Assembly (NCBI RefSeq): GCF_026151205.1
Contig: NC_087073.1
Coordinates: 2,714,501-2,778,500 of the forward strand
Source of the DNA: Bolinopsis microptera
Lineage: Eukaryota > Ctenophora > Tentaculata > Lobata > Bolinopsidae
DNA length: 64,000 nt
Direction of reading: 5' to 3'
Every line of letters starts with the position of its first letter. The stretch's first letter is position 1. Below, piece after piece: positions 11,301-22,047 of this stretch. Position numbers and translations under genes: made by a program. Below the pieces are notes generated by a model. The model searched no databases. It saw only the letters and a list, made by a program, of their open reading frames with translations, and had not been told where the DNA came from.

Positions 11301-14300
11301 AGATTGTTATAAAGATGTCCCCAGCTTGTTATAAAGATGTCCCCCAGTTTGTTATAAAGATGTCCCCCAGCTTGTTATAAAGATGTCCCCCAGCTTGTTA
11401 TAAAGATGTCCCCCAGTTTGTTATAAAGATGTCCCCCAGCTTGTTATAAAGATGTCCCCTAGTTTGGTATAAAGATGTCCCAGCTTGTTATATTGATGTC
11501 CCCCAGATTGTTATAAAGATGTCCCCAGCTTGTTATAAAGATGTCCCCCAGTTTGTTATAAAGATGTCCCCCAGGTACATGGATAACATAATCCTACACC
11601 CTGATCACGTGACTCAGTTAGCGAGTCCAGCAACTCGTGGTTTATCTACTTGGTTGCACACTGCCTACACTTATCAGACTCTTTGTAACGTTCTCAACGT
11701 GGAAACTAGTATTGACTTCAGGTTACCGGACACTATTTACATTTTCTTATTATCTGTTGTTAACATTAGTTTTATTGCTGCATTCCCACAAGTTTTCTGT
11801 AAGAATTGCTTGACGATCTGAGATTGTAAATTAGGCAAATTGCAACAGTGATATTTTTGTAATTTTCATACTTTTAATCTCCGATTCAGATAAATTATTT
11901 CGTACTCACCATTTCTAACATTGCTAATTACAATAATTACAATTGTCAGGATTCTTAAGAGCAGTATAATAGAACTAAAGAGTCTTTCTAAGCCACCTGT
12001 TTATGTGAAAGATGTCATGTGTGCAGTTATTACACTTCTTCATGGCAAGTTCATGTGAGTTTTATCTAGTAAAGATAGCAGATTTCGTTGCTCAACCTTT
12101 TTATGAAGAAACGGTTCCACGGAATTCGGATTGCAATAAACTCACATTCGCGTAGTTGATTACCAAAACATCATGAAAATGTGGATTTCATCGATAATTG
12201 TGAACTTGTTTCAGAAAGGACTACACACAAGCACAGAAGGGGTTCGCAGACCAATCCAAATTGCTGGACCATTTGGACTCATTCGACTGTACGAAACTTA
12301 GTCAGAAGTTTATTGCAAAGTTTAAGAAAGAGTTCATGACTCATACCACCGCTGAATTGAAGTGTGTCAACGTGGGGTGTAGTTTTCTCTACCAGTGGTG
12401 TGAAGATCAGGTAAAACCATTAAAATTCTTACAATCTAGTGATATTTACGATAGTATCTACGCTACAAATTTTAAAACGTGAATACTTTAACATTAACAG
12501 TAATTGTCTTGTCATTACAACCATTTCTATTCTTATCTTCTACCTGTATCTGTTGATGCTTTAATTATTATTGTCCTCAGATTACTGATTTACAAATCCT
12601 GTTGACTTTCTTGTGTGGTTGCTTAAATCAAATAATCGCAGATATACGGCAGTGGGTCAATAATTGTTCGACCTCCCGAGAAACCAAAACAGAGGAAAGT
12701 CAGAAGAAGGATTAAAGTGATCGAACATGAACCGGTAATGTGGGACATGAAAAAGTCAACCATTCTCGCTGTTATTATATCTGTTATCTTAAAATAAAGT
12801 TTGCAATATCTTATGTTGATTACATTAACTGAAATATTGTACTTAGCATTTAAATAACTGGTGTTATAGTTCCATCATTAGATGATTCATGTATAATGGA
12901 GCCGCTCCGAAATTTTATTGGGGTATGAATACTTTTTTCATTGTATAACGATACTTATCTTTCAGGAAGAAGAAGAGATGAGTCAGATTTCCGAATTAGG
13001 CTCTGGCTCAATGAATAACATGATGCCCCACCAATCAGCGGCTATCGTTAAAGTAATATAATCTTTACTTTGTGTAACTCCATCGTTCACTATTATTGAT
13101 ATGTTGTCATTGCCATCATATGTTTCAGTATAAACAGTGCGACCCTAATTTTAAATTTAATAACTTCACATTTAAACCTAACGATAGAGTCTACTGGTAT
13201 TGCTAGTTTTGTTCGCCGTTGTCATGGTAACAAACGCTAATTTACATTTAAAGTTTATATTGTCATCGTTAAAAACGCGCGCTCTGTGTATATTATGTTG
13301 CGCGCGCATTAAATGCTTCGCTTTTGCCTTATAGCACCATATCAGCCAGATTGTACTGTTATTATTATTACTGATTATATCACTGATTTAGAAAATTGAA
13401 ACTAAGTTTACTTGTTTTTATAAGAACTTCTATCAGGCACAGCAAGGGAGACCCCCTGGCAAGAAAGAAGTGCAGTATGACGATAAGGGAAATGTTGTCT
13501 CTGTTCTGAAGATTAAGAAATTACCGACAAACAGGTACACTGGATTTTCCCTAGAAAAGCGTATTTTGATTTCAAGGTCAAACTAGTTGTTTAATTGCTA
13601 CCAAAATGGCATTTCATTTGAATCGAATAATATTTTTCTTCTCAGGGTAAAAACTACTTACGAGATACTCGACTCGTCAACGTTGACCAGTAAGAAGAAC
13701 AAATTAAAGCCTTTGAAAGGTGCACCATCGGTAAGAATATGATATATTTGAGTAGAGTTATCGTTTGTTTCATCCGCTGCGAGGTTGCAAATATTTATAT
13801 TGATCAACAGGAGTTCTTCGTTAATTTCTTCGTTATCAAACCCTATTTTGACATCACACAGTTTTGTTATGTTTCACGTTTTTGTTAAATCCGGATTGGA
13901 GTGTTGTTTATGAGTCGCATAGTTGCAATGTATTCTTGTGTAAATTTGTATTGATCCCGTTTGATGTGACAAGGAATTAAGAAAAATGCTCTTATCAGGA
14001 AAGGAATTTACTCAACGTTTCAATGTTACAACATCGTATTCATTATCTCAAATTATTTTTTATAATACAGTAGTGTTGAAAGTATTAAAACAGTTTTAAT
14101 AATTTTTCGTTCTTGTTCTTTCAACCATTTTTATACTCTTAAAGCAATGGATGGAAAAAAATTGTAGAGATTTCTAAAAAGTGTTTCTAAAAACAACACT
14201 CTCAGATTAAACGAGGTGGGAGTACGAGTTTTCTGTACGAAACCCAGGATCACACTCCCGTACCCCCGAGCTTCGTAAGTAGGGGACCATGACCTCGTAC

Positions 14301-14546
14301 CTCCTTGCTTCTTAACCCTATTAATTAACACCATTTTCGTTTGATCCCCATTTTATCTGATATTAATTTATTCCCGGTCTAATGAACAATGAACATGACC
14401 AATATTTACAGGTGGACGCAGTAACAGCTTCTCCCGGGGTAGTTATCAAGCAGGGCTCTAAAATTAAGCGTGGCCCAGACAGCGTTGTTCTCAGCCCGAT
14501 AGAGCAGAATAACTTATCTCGTTTCCAGAATGTTCTCACCTCCTAA
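8315..14546 (+). CDS. C2orf81-like protein with dynein-stalk-like middle, 15 exons
   Basis: Fifteen exons join in frame with GT-AG borders: 8315-8424, 8696-8843, 9085-9166, 9324-9462, 9576-9654, 9800-10038, 10367-10606, 11575-11721, 11950-12054, 12215-12410, 12642-12734, 12966-13052, 13437-13534, 13646-13730 and 14412-14546. They give about 660 residues. Exons 1-4 (DILTGRFTEHEWNTL, then EDGEELVFDLMETV, IDWQFLTHDSGES, LDSWGRGCVPSR) and the last exons (YDDKGNVVSVLKI, SPGVVIKQGSKIKRGP) resemble the poorly characterised C2orf81 family. Exons 6-10 resemble the dynein heavy-chain stalk region: IIELKSLSKPPVYVKDVMCAV, then a KDYTQAQKGFADQSKLLDHL segment, then VNVGCSFLYQWCEDQ. A weaker, earlier copy covers exons 6-8. 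The region lacks AAA motor motifs. The similarity is judged by eye. Axonemal association is an inference. Confidence 0.72.
8838..8984 (+). repeat. 30-bp tandem repeat spanning exon-2 splice donor
   Basis: Five units of 30 bp start at 8838, 8868, 8898, 8928 and 8958, each beginning ATCATGGTAAACATTACAC or a close variant. The ATG|GTAAAC junction in unit 1 is the exon-2 donor. Units 2, 4 and 5 keep a donor-like ATGGTAAA; unit 3 has ATGATAAA. Because the unit length is a multiple of three, the frame stays open through all five. Confidence 0.9.
9167..9223 (+). repeat. 19-bp tandem repeat starting at exon-3 donor
   Basis: Three units of GTACTTACCTCTGTAGTCT begin exactly at the GT of the exon-3 splice donor, so alternative donors at 19-bp spacing exist. 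The third unit has one substitution. Confidence 0.9.
10730..11574 (+). repeat. 23-bp intronic minisatellite ending at exon-8 acceptor
   Basis: About 36 units of roughly 23 bp (TTGTTATAAAGATGTCCCCC followed by AGC) fill most of the intron between exons 7 and 8. Variant units (GTTTGGTATAAAG, GTTATATTGATG) recur as blocks, showing higher-order duplication. The final TGTCCCCCAG of the array is the exon-8 splice acceptor, and nearly every unit contains the same acceptor-like CCCCCAG. Confidence 0.93.
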
Positions 14547-15214
14547 TATACATTCTTAGAGACCACACACTTACTATTTAAGTCGCCAAGTAAAGTCGGA
14601 AAAGTACTGTTTAATGAATCAACCGAGATTACTGAAAGACGCAAAACCTTTTTCTCTTCTTCTATGACACAACTATACTTGTGGTCGATTTTAATATGAA
14701 AATCATTTCACTTACAGAGTTAGTTGAAAAATGAAAAGTCGAATATTTTAAGCAGTCAGAGCTGTGTAGACCTCTTACAGAGTGTTCGGGCTTAAATTTT
14801 TATTTGTGTCTAGTTTAATTTATATTGTACAAAGTTGTTGCAATAGTGTTAGGTAAGTTCGTTTTATCAAATTTTATATCATTTGTCTTGTCTGTTTATT
14901 ATTAAATAATGAATACAAAGATAGTATTTTTTACTAAGCACCAGAATAGAGAATGGTGACAAAAATCTATGTTTCCGGTAAAATGATAAACTTATGGTAT
15001 CACTGATCATCAATGGTTTCTAAAAGTACCTACTGTACTGCATGCAATTGATAATACAAATAAGCCGGAAAGAACGACCATCTGCATCAGTATAGACAAG
15101 TGTACTCATCTCCGCCGTATTGCTTCGATATGCAATAATATAAACGCAACGTTATTACGGGTGATTGGCGCCACGTCGATCTCACTTCAAATAACACCCG
15201 TTACTTTGATTGCC
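14547..15214. other. 3' flank of the C2orf81-like gene, no gene seen
   Basis: The region is AT-rich with T-rich stretches. It presumably holds the 3'UTR (a possible polyadenylation region lies around 14900) and then unassigned intergenic DNA. Confidence 0.4.
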
Positions 15215-15258
15215 TAACCCTAATCCTAACCTTAACCGGTAACCCTAACCCTAACCAA
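15215..15258. repeat. Interstitial telomere-like TAACCC repeats
   Basis: About seven degenerate units of (C)TAACCC, the complement of the metazoan telomere repeat TTAGGG, occur in tandem (for example GGTAACCCTAACCCTAACC). The array is short and sits inside transposon-rich DNA. Confidence 0.75.
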
Positions 15259-15603
15259 TGACGAGACTGGGGTGGGTCCATTTTAGTGTTTAATTTCTCA
15301 CCCTGACGTAGAGCCGTGAGCCGGCTAGCCGACGGCAATCGGCTGGCTAAGAGAAAAAATCGGCTGGCTAGCCGGCTAAGCCGGCTAAAACTGGGAATGG
15401 GATTACCAGATCCTAATATCAGATATTGTACCAAAAATTTTTATTTTGCTAATATTACTATTTAATGTATTAAAATTGATTGGCTTATTATATACTTTAT
15501 GTTTCTTTATACTTTATGTCGATTTTAAGGGCAAAACTTGAAATGGAAGGTAACAAGTGATACAATTTCATAACTTCAATAATAATAAGTTAGTCAATAA
15601 TAA

Positions 15604-16097
15604 GGGGTCGTTCACATATTACGTAATCAGCCGAGGGGGGAGGGGGGTTTCCAAATGCTTACGGTTGATTACGGGGGGGGGGGGGGGGGGGGTTTGGTCG
15701 TTGATTGCGTAATCAACATTTTCTTTTTTACCCTCTAGAATAATAACAATTTGATATTTTAATTCAAATTCCACTCAATTTCACTCTGATAGTGATAAAA
15801 TTTAGAAATTGATCGAATATCCGGCTATAATAGTAAGTAGTTTAGAAGTTGCTTGGCCGGATATCATAACAATGATTTCGGCTCATCATGATAGCATGAT
15901 CAGGGTAGCATGAAACGTAGAGAAAAGTGTTTTCTAGGAAAAAAGTCAAGGGGGGGAGGGGGGGTCAGGCCATGATTACGTAATATTGCTGTCAGGAGGG
16001 GGGGGGGGGGGTTGGGACTTGATTACGGTTGATTACGGAAGGGGGGAGGGGGGTAAAAATTGCTAAAATATTGATTACGTAATATGTGAACGACCCC
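15604..16097. mobile_element. Nested MITE, TAA target duplication (Harbinger-like)
   Basis: The ends GGGGTCGTTCACATATTACG and CGTAATATGTGAACGACCCC are perfect inverses, flanked by TAA on both sides (15601-15603 and 16098-16100). A 3-bp TWA-type target duplication suggests the PIF/Harbinger superfamily. The interior has long G-runs (20 G at 15673-15692). It inserted into the hAT relic. Related copies lie at 16650-17062, at 17596-17640 (truncated) and, as interior sequence only, at about 60012-60090. Confidence 0.85.
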
Positions 16098-16112
16098 TAA
16101 GTTAGGAAATTC

Positions 16113-16364
16113 TCACTGGTCAGAGTCAATCTCTAATTTACTTATAAAACTTAACAAAAGATCTCTGTTACGATTAATGAGCAAAATGGCTTTTAAATTG
16201 TCTGATGAGATCTTTGATCTCCTCTTGTTTACAGTTAGCCCTGCTGCTGACCATGTTCTTTCCACATCAGCAGCGGATGCAGGAACCGAAAATATAGCGC
16301 ATGCTAATTTTGAAAGAAGGGGCAATGTATCACTACGACATTTCCAAAATCTAAGAGTGTCCAT
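16113..16364 (-). pseudogene. hAT transposase C-terminal dimerisation fragment
   Basis: About 80 residues contain the hallmark of the hAT dimerisation region: a LPLLSKLACAIFSVPASAAD block followed by VERTWSAAGLTVNKRRSKIS and a short helix LKAILLINRNRDLL. The N-terminal BED finger and the catalytic core are absent. It lies inside the 8-bp-duplicated hAT relic. Confidence 0.85.
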
Positions 16365-16649
16365 CTTGGACAGAAATTTTTAGGGCACTGCAAGGCCTCA
16401 TATACTTTAATTTCGTCTTTAAGACGATCCGTCTGACGGTTCTGAAATTTATGAAATTTATCTCTAAAGTCGATCATGGTATAATTTGTTACATGCCGTC
16501 TAGATTCCCGGGCTGAAGTAGAGATAAGTGATAACTACTGAAAATGTGTTAGCCGATCGGCTAGCCGATGGCAATCGGCTGGCTAAGCCGGCAATTTTAA
16601 TCGGCTGGCTAAGCCGGCTTAGCCGGCTAGCTCACGCCTCTACCCTGAC

Positions 16650-17062
16650 GGCGTTCACATATTACGTGATCAAAATTTTAGCAATTTATACACCCTCCCC
16701 CCCCCCCCCCCCCCCCCCCCCGCCGTAATCAACCGTAATCAAGACGCCACCCCCCCCCCACCCCCCCCTCCTAGCTCCTGACAGCAATAATAATATTACA
16801 TAATCATGGCCTCACCCCCCCCCCCTTGACTTTTTTCCTTCGAAAAAACTTTTCTCTCCGTTTCATGCTACCCTGATCATGCTATCATGATATTGATGAT
16901 CACCTTCCAAACTACTTACTTTAACAGGCAGGTACCCGATCCATTCCTCAATTTTATCACTATTTAAGAGTGAAATTTGGTAATCAACCGTAATCATTCG
17001 GGAACTACCTCTACTCCCCCCTCTACTCCCCCCTCTGCTGATAACACAATATGTGAACGTCT
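16650..17062. mobile_element. Second copy of the TTCACATATTACG MITE
   Basis: The left end GCGTTCACATATTACGTGATC and the right end ATATGTGAACGTC are imperfect inverses, with C-runs inside matching in reverse the G-runs of the copy at 15604-16097. The hAT relic inserted precisely beside its left edge. Confidence 0.7.
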
Positions 17063-17595
17063 CCTTATATATATTAACTTTAATTAGGACGTTCGGCAAA
17101 TAAAATAGGTAGGGATGGTTTTGGAATTTCGGACAAATCCGGACAGGGGGATCGGAGGGGGTGGTTTCTGAAAATCACTATTATTACTCTGTAAGTTTAG
17201 ATCCCTGTATTATGCTGTATTTTTAACGAGAAGTCGATTCCCAGAGCAGCTCACGAGAGCCGAGACACAACTCGCATATTTTAAATTCTCCTACTGCCTT
17301 AAAACTTATTCGATTGGATGGCTACTTAAATACTTAAATTTAACTGTGATAAGCCTAAATAAACATTCTCGACACTAAATGTATTATTGTTTATTTTAAG
17401 TAACTACACATTTTATTAACAATGAATCTGAGTTGGTTATATTTGTACTCTTAAAAGTAGCTGGAAATCCGGATGTCCGGGGGAGGGGGTGGTTTTGAAA
17501 ATTCGGACACACCCGGACTACGGCCACGGGGGGATGATCGGAGGGGGTGGTCTGAAAATCTGCGATTTTGGCGGACGCCTACTCCTAAGTAAAGG
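17063..17595. other. G-rich repeat-like stretch, no gene seen
   Basis: Two related segments near 17125-17165 and 17460-17560 share GATCGGAGGGGGTGGT and nearby CCGGA motifs. They look like the ends of another decayed element. No coding sequence is recognisable. Confidence 0.45.
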
Positions 17596-17639
17596 GGTTG
17601 TTCACATATTACGTAACCAGCTGAGTAGAGGGCCGGGGG

Positions 17640-17800
17640 TTTCCAAGTGATTGGCCAAAAGGCAGTTATTCCAACTTTAAATAAATTTAGCAGTCAGCGC
17701 AACCAAACGCTCTACGACAATTCGTTTGCAGTAATTGGACCTCAATTGTGGAACTTAATCTCACCGCAAACATGCATACTAATTAGAGACATGATCTGAA
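17640..17800 (+). pseudogene. LINE reverse-transcriptase 3' fragment
   Basis: In one plus-strand frame the sequence reads NQTLYDNSFAVIGPQLWNLI, matching the conserved (R)xSxYxNSFAxxGPxLWNxLP motif near the C-terminus of many jockey/CR1-type ORF2 proteins. It starts abruptly after a truncated MITE copy (17596-17640) and is a dead 5'-truncated copy. Confidence 0.65.
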
Positions 17801-18730
17801 CTGTTACTAGCTACTTTGTATACGTAATATTTCCAATTTGAGATATGACCTGAGCTGAACTCTACCATATTTTATTTTCATTTGATGTCGAAAAATTGGA
17901 CAATAGTTTAAATGTTTAAATATAAATAACTGATATCCATATATATCCACCAGCGTGCGCTTTTTCGCATAGCGGGCTCTCACCAGCCCCCTGTCAAAGG
18001 GCCCGATATCTCTACAGCCCGCTCATGATATAGCCCGCTAACAAGTGACATTTAATTTGACCAGTAGCAATATAGCCCGGAGTTCTCTAAAATATTTTCA
18101 GTTTCTGTATCGTCTCCATGTGAAATTCCATAAGACAACAACTTACAAGTTACTTAGAACTATAGTTGAAACCGGTTTAATTCATTAACGATGAATTCAA
18201 TTGCAATAATCGTACAGTGAGCTAATTAGTGTAGTTTCTGTTTCTAAATTCCCACGGCAATATGCAGTGGATGTAAAGAATGTATCAACTGTAAACTCTG
18301 ATCGCTCACCCTCTATCGGACGCTATATATATCAGTTGTCACGCAGTTTGCCATGATTGGCTCATAATTAACACGTGACACTGACACACTGTTACTATGG
18401 TTACCAAATTCGTGGAGACGTCCAGACTAAATTCTAAGCCGGTGATCTCTATTATAGTATCGATAATTGTTTTGTGTTTACCATTTCAGTTGTGTTTACC
18501 ATTTTCATTTCACTAGTTCAGTCGATAAATCTTGAAATGTAGGCCGAAATTTTACGTGTTATTCTATTGTGTTCCCGAAAGATATTTTGCCCTGTTTTTG
18601 TTTTGAAACTGCCATGATAATTGATGTTATGAATTTGATCTTTAACTTTCATATTAAATGTCCATGATCAGACTGTGATCTCGAGCTCTCTGGGTTACTA
18701 CTTTTAAGTGTCCAGCCACTCAGTAGCTGC
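17801..18730. other. Intergenic, no supported gene
   Basis: AT-rich sequence with a few GC-rich imperfect repeats of the type AGCCCGCT (17960-18080). No exons are supported. Confidence 0.4.
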
Positions 18731-18734
18731 TACA

Positions 18735-19051
18735 GAAACTGTAGTAACTGGTTACCCGGGTAACCCTGGTTACCCAGGTAACTGACATGATAATGACAAC
18801 TAACTTGGTAGTAGAGGGCTCTGTGGCGACTGGTGGTGCTTGTTCTGGTTCCAGGGAGGGAGAGGGGAGAGAGGTAGAGAAGTATAGAGGAAGAGTAGGA
18901 GAGAAAGAGAGGGAGAGGAGGAGAGAGGGAGATAAAGAGAGAGAGGGATAGAGGGAGAGAGGGACGTAAGGAGAGTGGGAGAAGGAGAAAGGAAGATAGG
19001 GAGAGAGTGGGATAGAGGGATAGAGGGAGAGAAGGAGAGAGGGAGAGAGGC
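18735..19051. repeat. GGTTACC palindromes and purine-rich (GAGAGG)n tract
   Basis: A cluster of GGTTACCCGGGTAACC-type palindromes (about 18749-18782) is followed by about 200 bp of almost uninterrupted A/G sequence on the plus strand, rich in GAGAGGGA. The open frame on the minus strand is a by-product of the simple sequence. Confidence 0.85.
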
Positions 19052-19440
19052 CTATATTTTGATCGTTTACATTAAAATATGTACCTGAAACAATGAGCTG
19101 AAACATTGTTTGATAGCAGCCGGTTTTTCGTTCTATAGTCAGTCATTTTGGCCTGTTTTACATCTTAAACCAAAAGCAACATGATTTTTTCGTAACTTTC
19201 TGAAATCTTGTACATTAATTTGCTGTGATTGTTGCAAACTGAAGCTTCGTGATAAACGCCCGCTGATGGATATACACGATATCATTCCTCGCCTCGAGGG
19301 CGGAACTATCGTATTAGAAACATGTTGAAAGTAAAAGTGAAACTAAATTAAAAACGGATCTCTTGAAGAAACTAAAGTAAAAACTAATATCTGTAAGAAA
19401 AAGCTCACGCTGGTGGATATAATCCACATCACCTCGACCC

Positions 19441-19573
19441 GCGGGCGGAAAAATCGTATAGCACTCGGGCCCGATGGGCCCTCCGTGCTATACGAAAATA
19501 TGTCCTCCTCGGGCTAGCGCCCTCGGGGACATATGAAATATTGCACGCGCGTGCAATATTTTGTTCCGCCCGC
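19441..19573. repeat. Three consecutive hairpins inside an outer stem
   Basis: The outer stem pairs GCGGGCGGA (19441-19449) with TCCGCCCGC (19565-19573). Inside lie three perfect or near-perfect hairpins in a row: ATCGTATAGCAC with its complement (about 19452-19495), ATATGTCC with GGACATAT (19498-19534), and ATATTGCACGC with GCGTGCAATAT (19538-19559). The shape would be a cloverleaf-like cruciform. A related but shorter sequence containing CGAGGGCGGAACTATCG lies near 19288-19312. It is probably a non-autonomous DNA element. Confidence 0.75.
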
Positions 19574-19625
19574 GAGTCTCCGGTGATATGTATATATTTG
19601 GTTGACGATGTCAACCCATCGATAT

Positions 19626-19650
19626 CGTTGCTCTGCGAAGCAGAGCAACG
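19626..19650. repeat. Perfect short hairpin
   Basis: CGTTGCTCTGC and GCAGAGCAACG are separated by GAA, forming an 11-bp stem with a 3-nt loop close to the multi-hairpin element. Confidence 0.7.
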
Positions 19651-19657
19651 ATCGACG

Positions 19658-21460
19658 AAGCAAGAATGCTAGTTCGCGCGGCGCGTCGAAGTGGCGAAGT
19701 CCTCCGATGTATATATATACTCTCCTGTATGTAATGTAGGCTGTGATATGACTGGTGCAGCTTGTTACAGCTTGTTAGTGTACGGCTAGCATGATCCTGT
19801 CCTCAAATAGTCAATCACTTATCGATGGATCAGATCTCAATGGACCAAATCAGCATTATATTAGAACTGTGGGAGCAACGTCACAAGATTACCCGTGAGT
19901 TGGACAGATGTCGCCAAAAACGACTCCTATCTGACAGCGGCTCTTGTCCGAGACCGCTAATTCGACTGTCGGACAAATGTCGCCCAATCAAATCTATGGT
20001 AGGTAATACAATGTGACTCATGGTAAAATCTACCATCCATTTAATTTCGTATAATGATTCAATCTCTTTGCAATCATGTTCAACATTAAACATCAAAATT
20101 TATACAACAATATAACGGATATAATATCGGGAGCCAAGTCTGCATGGTAGCACCAAGCACCCAAAACATAATAAGAATTCTGTATCGTATTATATGAAGT
20201 ACTAAACAAAAGCTTAAACGACAAGTACGAAACAAAATGTATAATAGCGGAAAGAGATATACATGCGCGACGCACACGATTTATTAGCTCGATTCTTGGT
20301 ATAGTAAAGTACACAACCTTCACATAAAAGCAGTGTAAAATGTGCGCGCGCGACAATCACGTGATAATTTGTGAAGGAGCACATGTATGCGGCGCGGAGG
20401 TTAATCATTAATGCATGTTTTGCTTTGTGACACCACAAAAAACCAAACTACCCACTATACCCATTCTCAAATCCTACCACTTCTAACCATTTTATGATTT
20501 TTTCCGATCCATGACAAAAGAGTCAAGGACAAGGGTTAGCAAACGAGTTTTTTGTATATGGTAGCTTTGCGACCGTGCGTGCGTGCGTGCAACCGTACGT
20601 ACAAACGTGCCCTCGCGCACTGTTATCGCCCACGTGACTACCTAATTGTTGGCGCGCGGCGCTGAACTGACCAAGTACATTATTTGTTATTAATTTCACC
20701 ATTACATGTACCATTACATGTACATATCCCATGCTAAGCACTAATTTAAGTAAAATACAATTTTTATTTTCCACATATTGAATTATAAATATCCGATAAT
20801 TCGGTAATAATCATTAAAAGTTGCTTTGTCATTTGTAAAATCAAAAACGAAAAGCCGTACGTTGAACGCGCGCGTCATTTTTTCTGCAGCTGCCTAGCTT
20901 GTAGGCGCTAACATCAAAGCCGCCTCGCGCGCCTAGTGCTGGGGTGCATTCTCATTGACAATTAAACTTGGTCAAAGATATTTATATACAATTCCTAAAT
21001 TAATTCAATAATCATGTTAATATGAGTATTCAACACTACTCGACAACAAATATTTGCCGGCCCATCGCACATCGACGATTCAGTCGCCGAAACAAAAATC
21101 AAATGTTTGCTTTTTTGTTTTTCGTTTCGGGAACTGTTTGAACTCAGTACTATATCCGACTTATAATCATACCCTGTAATGGTTAAAAAACAAAGTAAAA
21201 AGATTTTCCTCGATGGTATGGGCCGGCATTCGCAACCGCGAAACGTTTTGAGTACGACAAACGATGACACCACCACCAGCCCTTAATTGATAAGTCCATG
21301 GGTGACGGGATTGGGGATAAAGTTAAAGTAAGATGTGTAATTTCATATTGCCTATCACCTATCACCTAAGTTACTTTGCATATACTGCTTCTAGTTACAC
21401 GATAGCGATCTTAGTTCCCAATATAATAACGTGTGACCCAACAGAAGGGATTGTGGAAGG
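19658..21460. other. Intergenic, no supported gene
   Basis: Short open frames on both strands lack recognisable composition. CG-alternating microsatellite-like pieces occur (GTGCGTGCGTGC near 20575; GCGCGCGCG near 20344 and 20867). No RNA gene was recognised. Confidence 0.4.
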
Positions 21461-21462
21461 AC

Positions 21463-22012
21463 ACAAGAAAACAACAATTTTTTTTTCAAGAAAACAACAA
21501 TTTTATTTAGTATCAATTAAAGCAAACATAAATATATTTTATATATAACTAGCAGGACCTTTTTACCAGATATCTTAGGGGACTTGGAGTAGCAAGAGAA
21601 TGGATAGAAGGTATATACCTAATACAAAAATACGTCAAAAAGAATTCAGGGTGATACAGGATCGGAGAGTGCAGACCGTAAAGTTTACGCACCCACCCTT
21701 GCCTCCTAAATTCTTGGTTGGGTAGGCATTTATGCGAACTTGGTCGTTTATACTCCAAGTCCCTTTGTTAAAAATTAATAAAATTTATCTCAGGAGTTAA
21801 CTTTATTCAACAATAATAATATCAATATCAATTTATCGCATAAATTTAACTATCGAATACAGGTTTGATTATCGAATATAGGTTCGATTATCAAATATAG
21901 GTTCGATCTGATATAAATTTGTAAAATAAAATATTTAATTATTAAAAACATTACATCAAGTGGTTAAAAATGGATCTGAAAGCTTATCAGCTTATAGTTC
22001 AATCATGATAGT
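21463..22012. repeat. Dispersed repeat R1, copy 2
   Basis: Full-length relative of 2884-3430 in the same orientation, starting with two CAAGAAAACAACAATTT-like tracts. It abuts the 3' end of the minus-strand LINE. Confidence 0.65.
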
Positions 22013-22047
22013 AATATTAGGTGTGTGCTGCTGCATGTGCAATTTAA

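Larger units (their letters stand above)
15309..16642 (-). mobile_element. hAT element relic with 8-bp target duplication
   Basis: The ends TAGAGCCGTGAGCCGGCTAG and CTAGCTCACGCCTCTA are imperfect inverted repeats. CCCTGACG flanks both ends as an 8-bp target duplication (15301-15308 and 16643-16650). Subterminal zones are full of GGCTGGCTAAGCCGGC-type repeats, as in many hAT elements. The interior holds a transposase C-terminal remnant (16113-16364, minus) and a nested MITE (15604-16097). At 1,334 bp, with most transposase missing, it is non-autonomous. Confidence 0.88.

Noticed and set aside
15215-15258. Possible chromosome end
   Set aside because: The TAACCC array is short, degenerate and flanked by ordinary sequence on both sides, so it is interstitial.
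18720-19106. 128-codon minus-strand Ser/Leu/Pro-rich frame
   Set aside because: It is the complement of a purine-rich simple repeat.
20086-21365. Several overlapping 60-93-codon frames
   Set aside because: They overlap in different frames and directions, with no conserved motif or splice structure.
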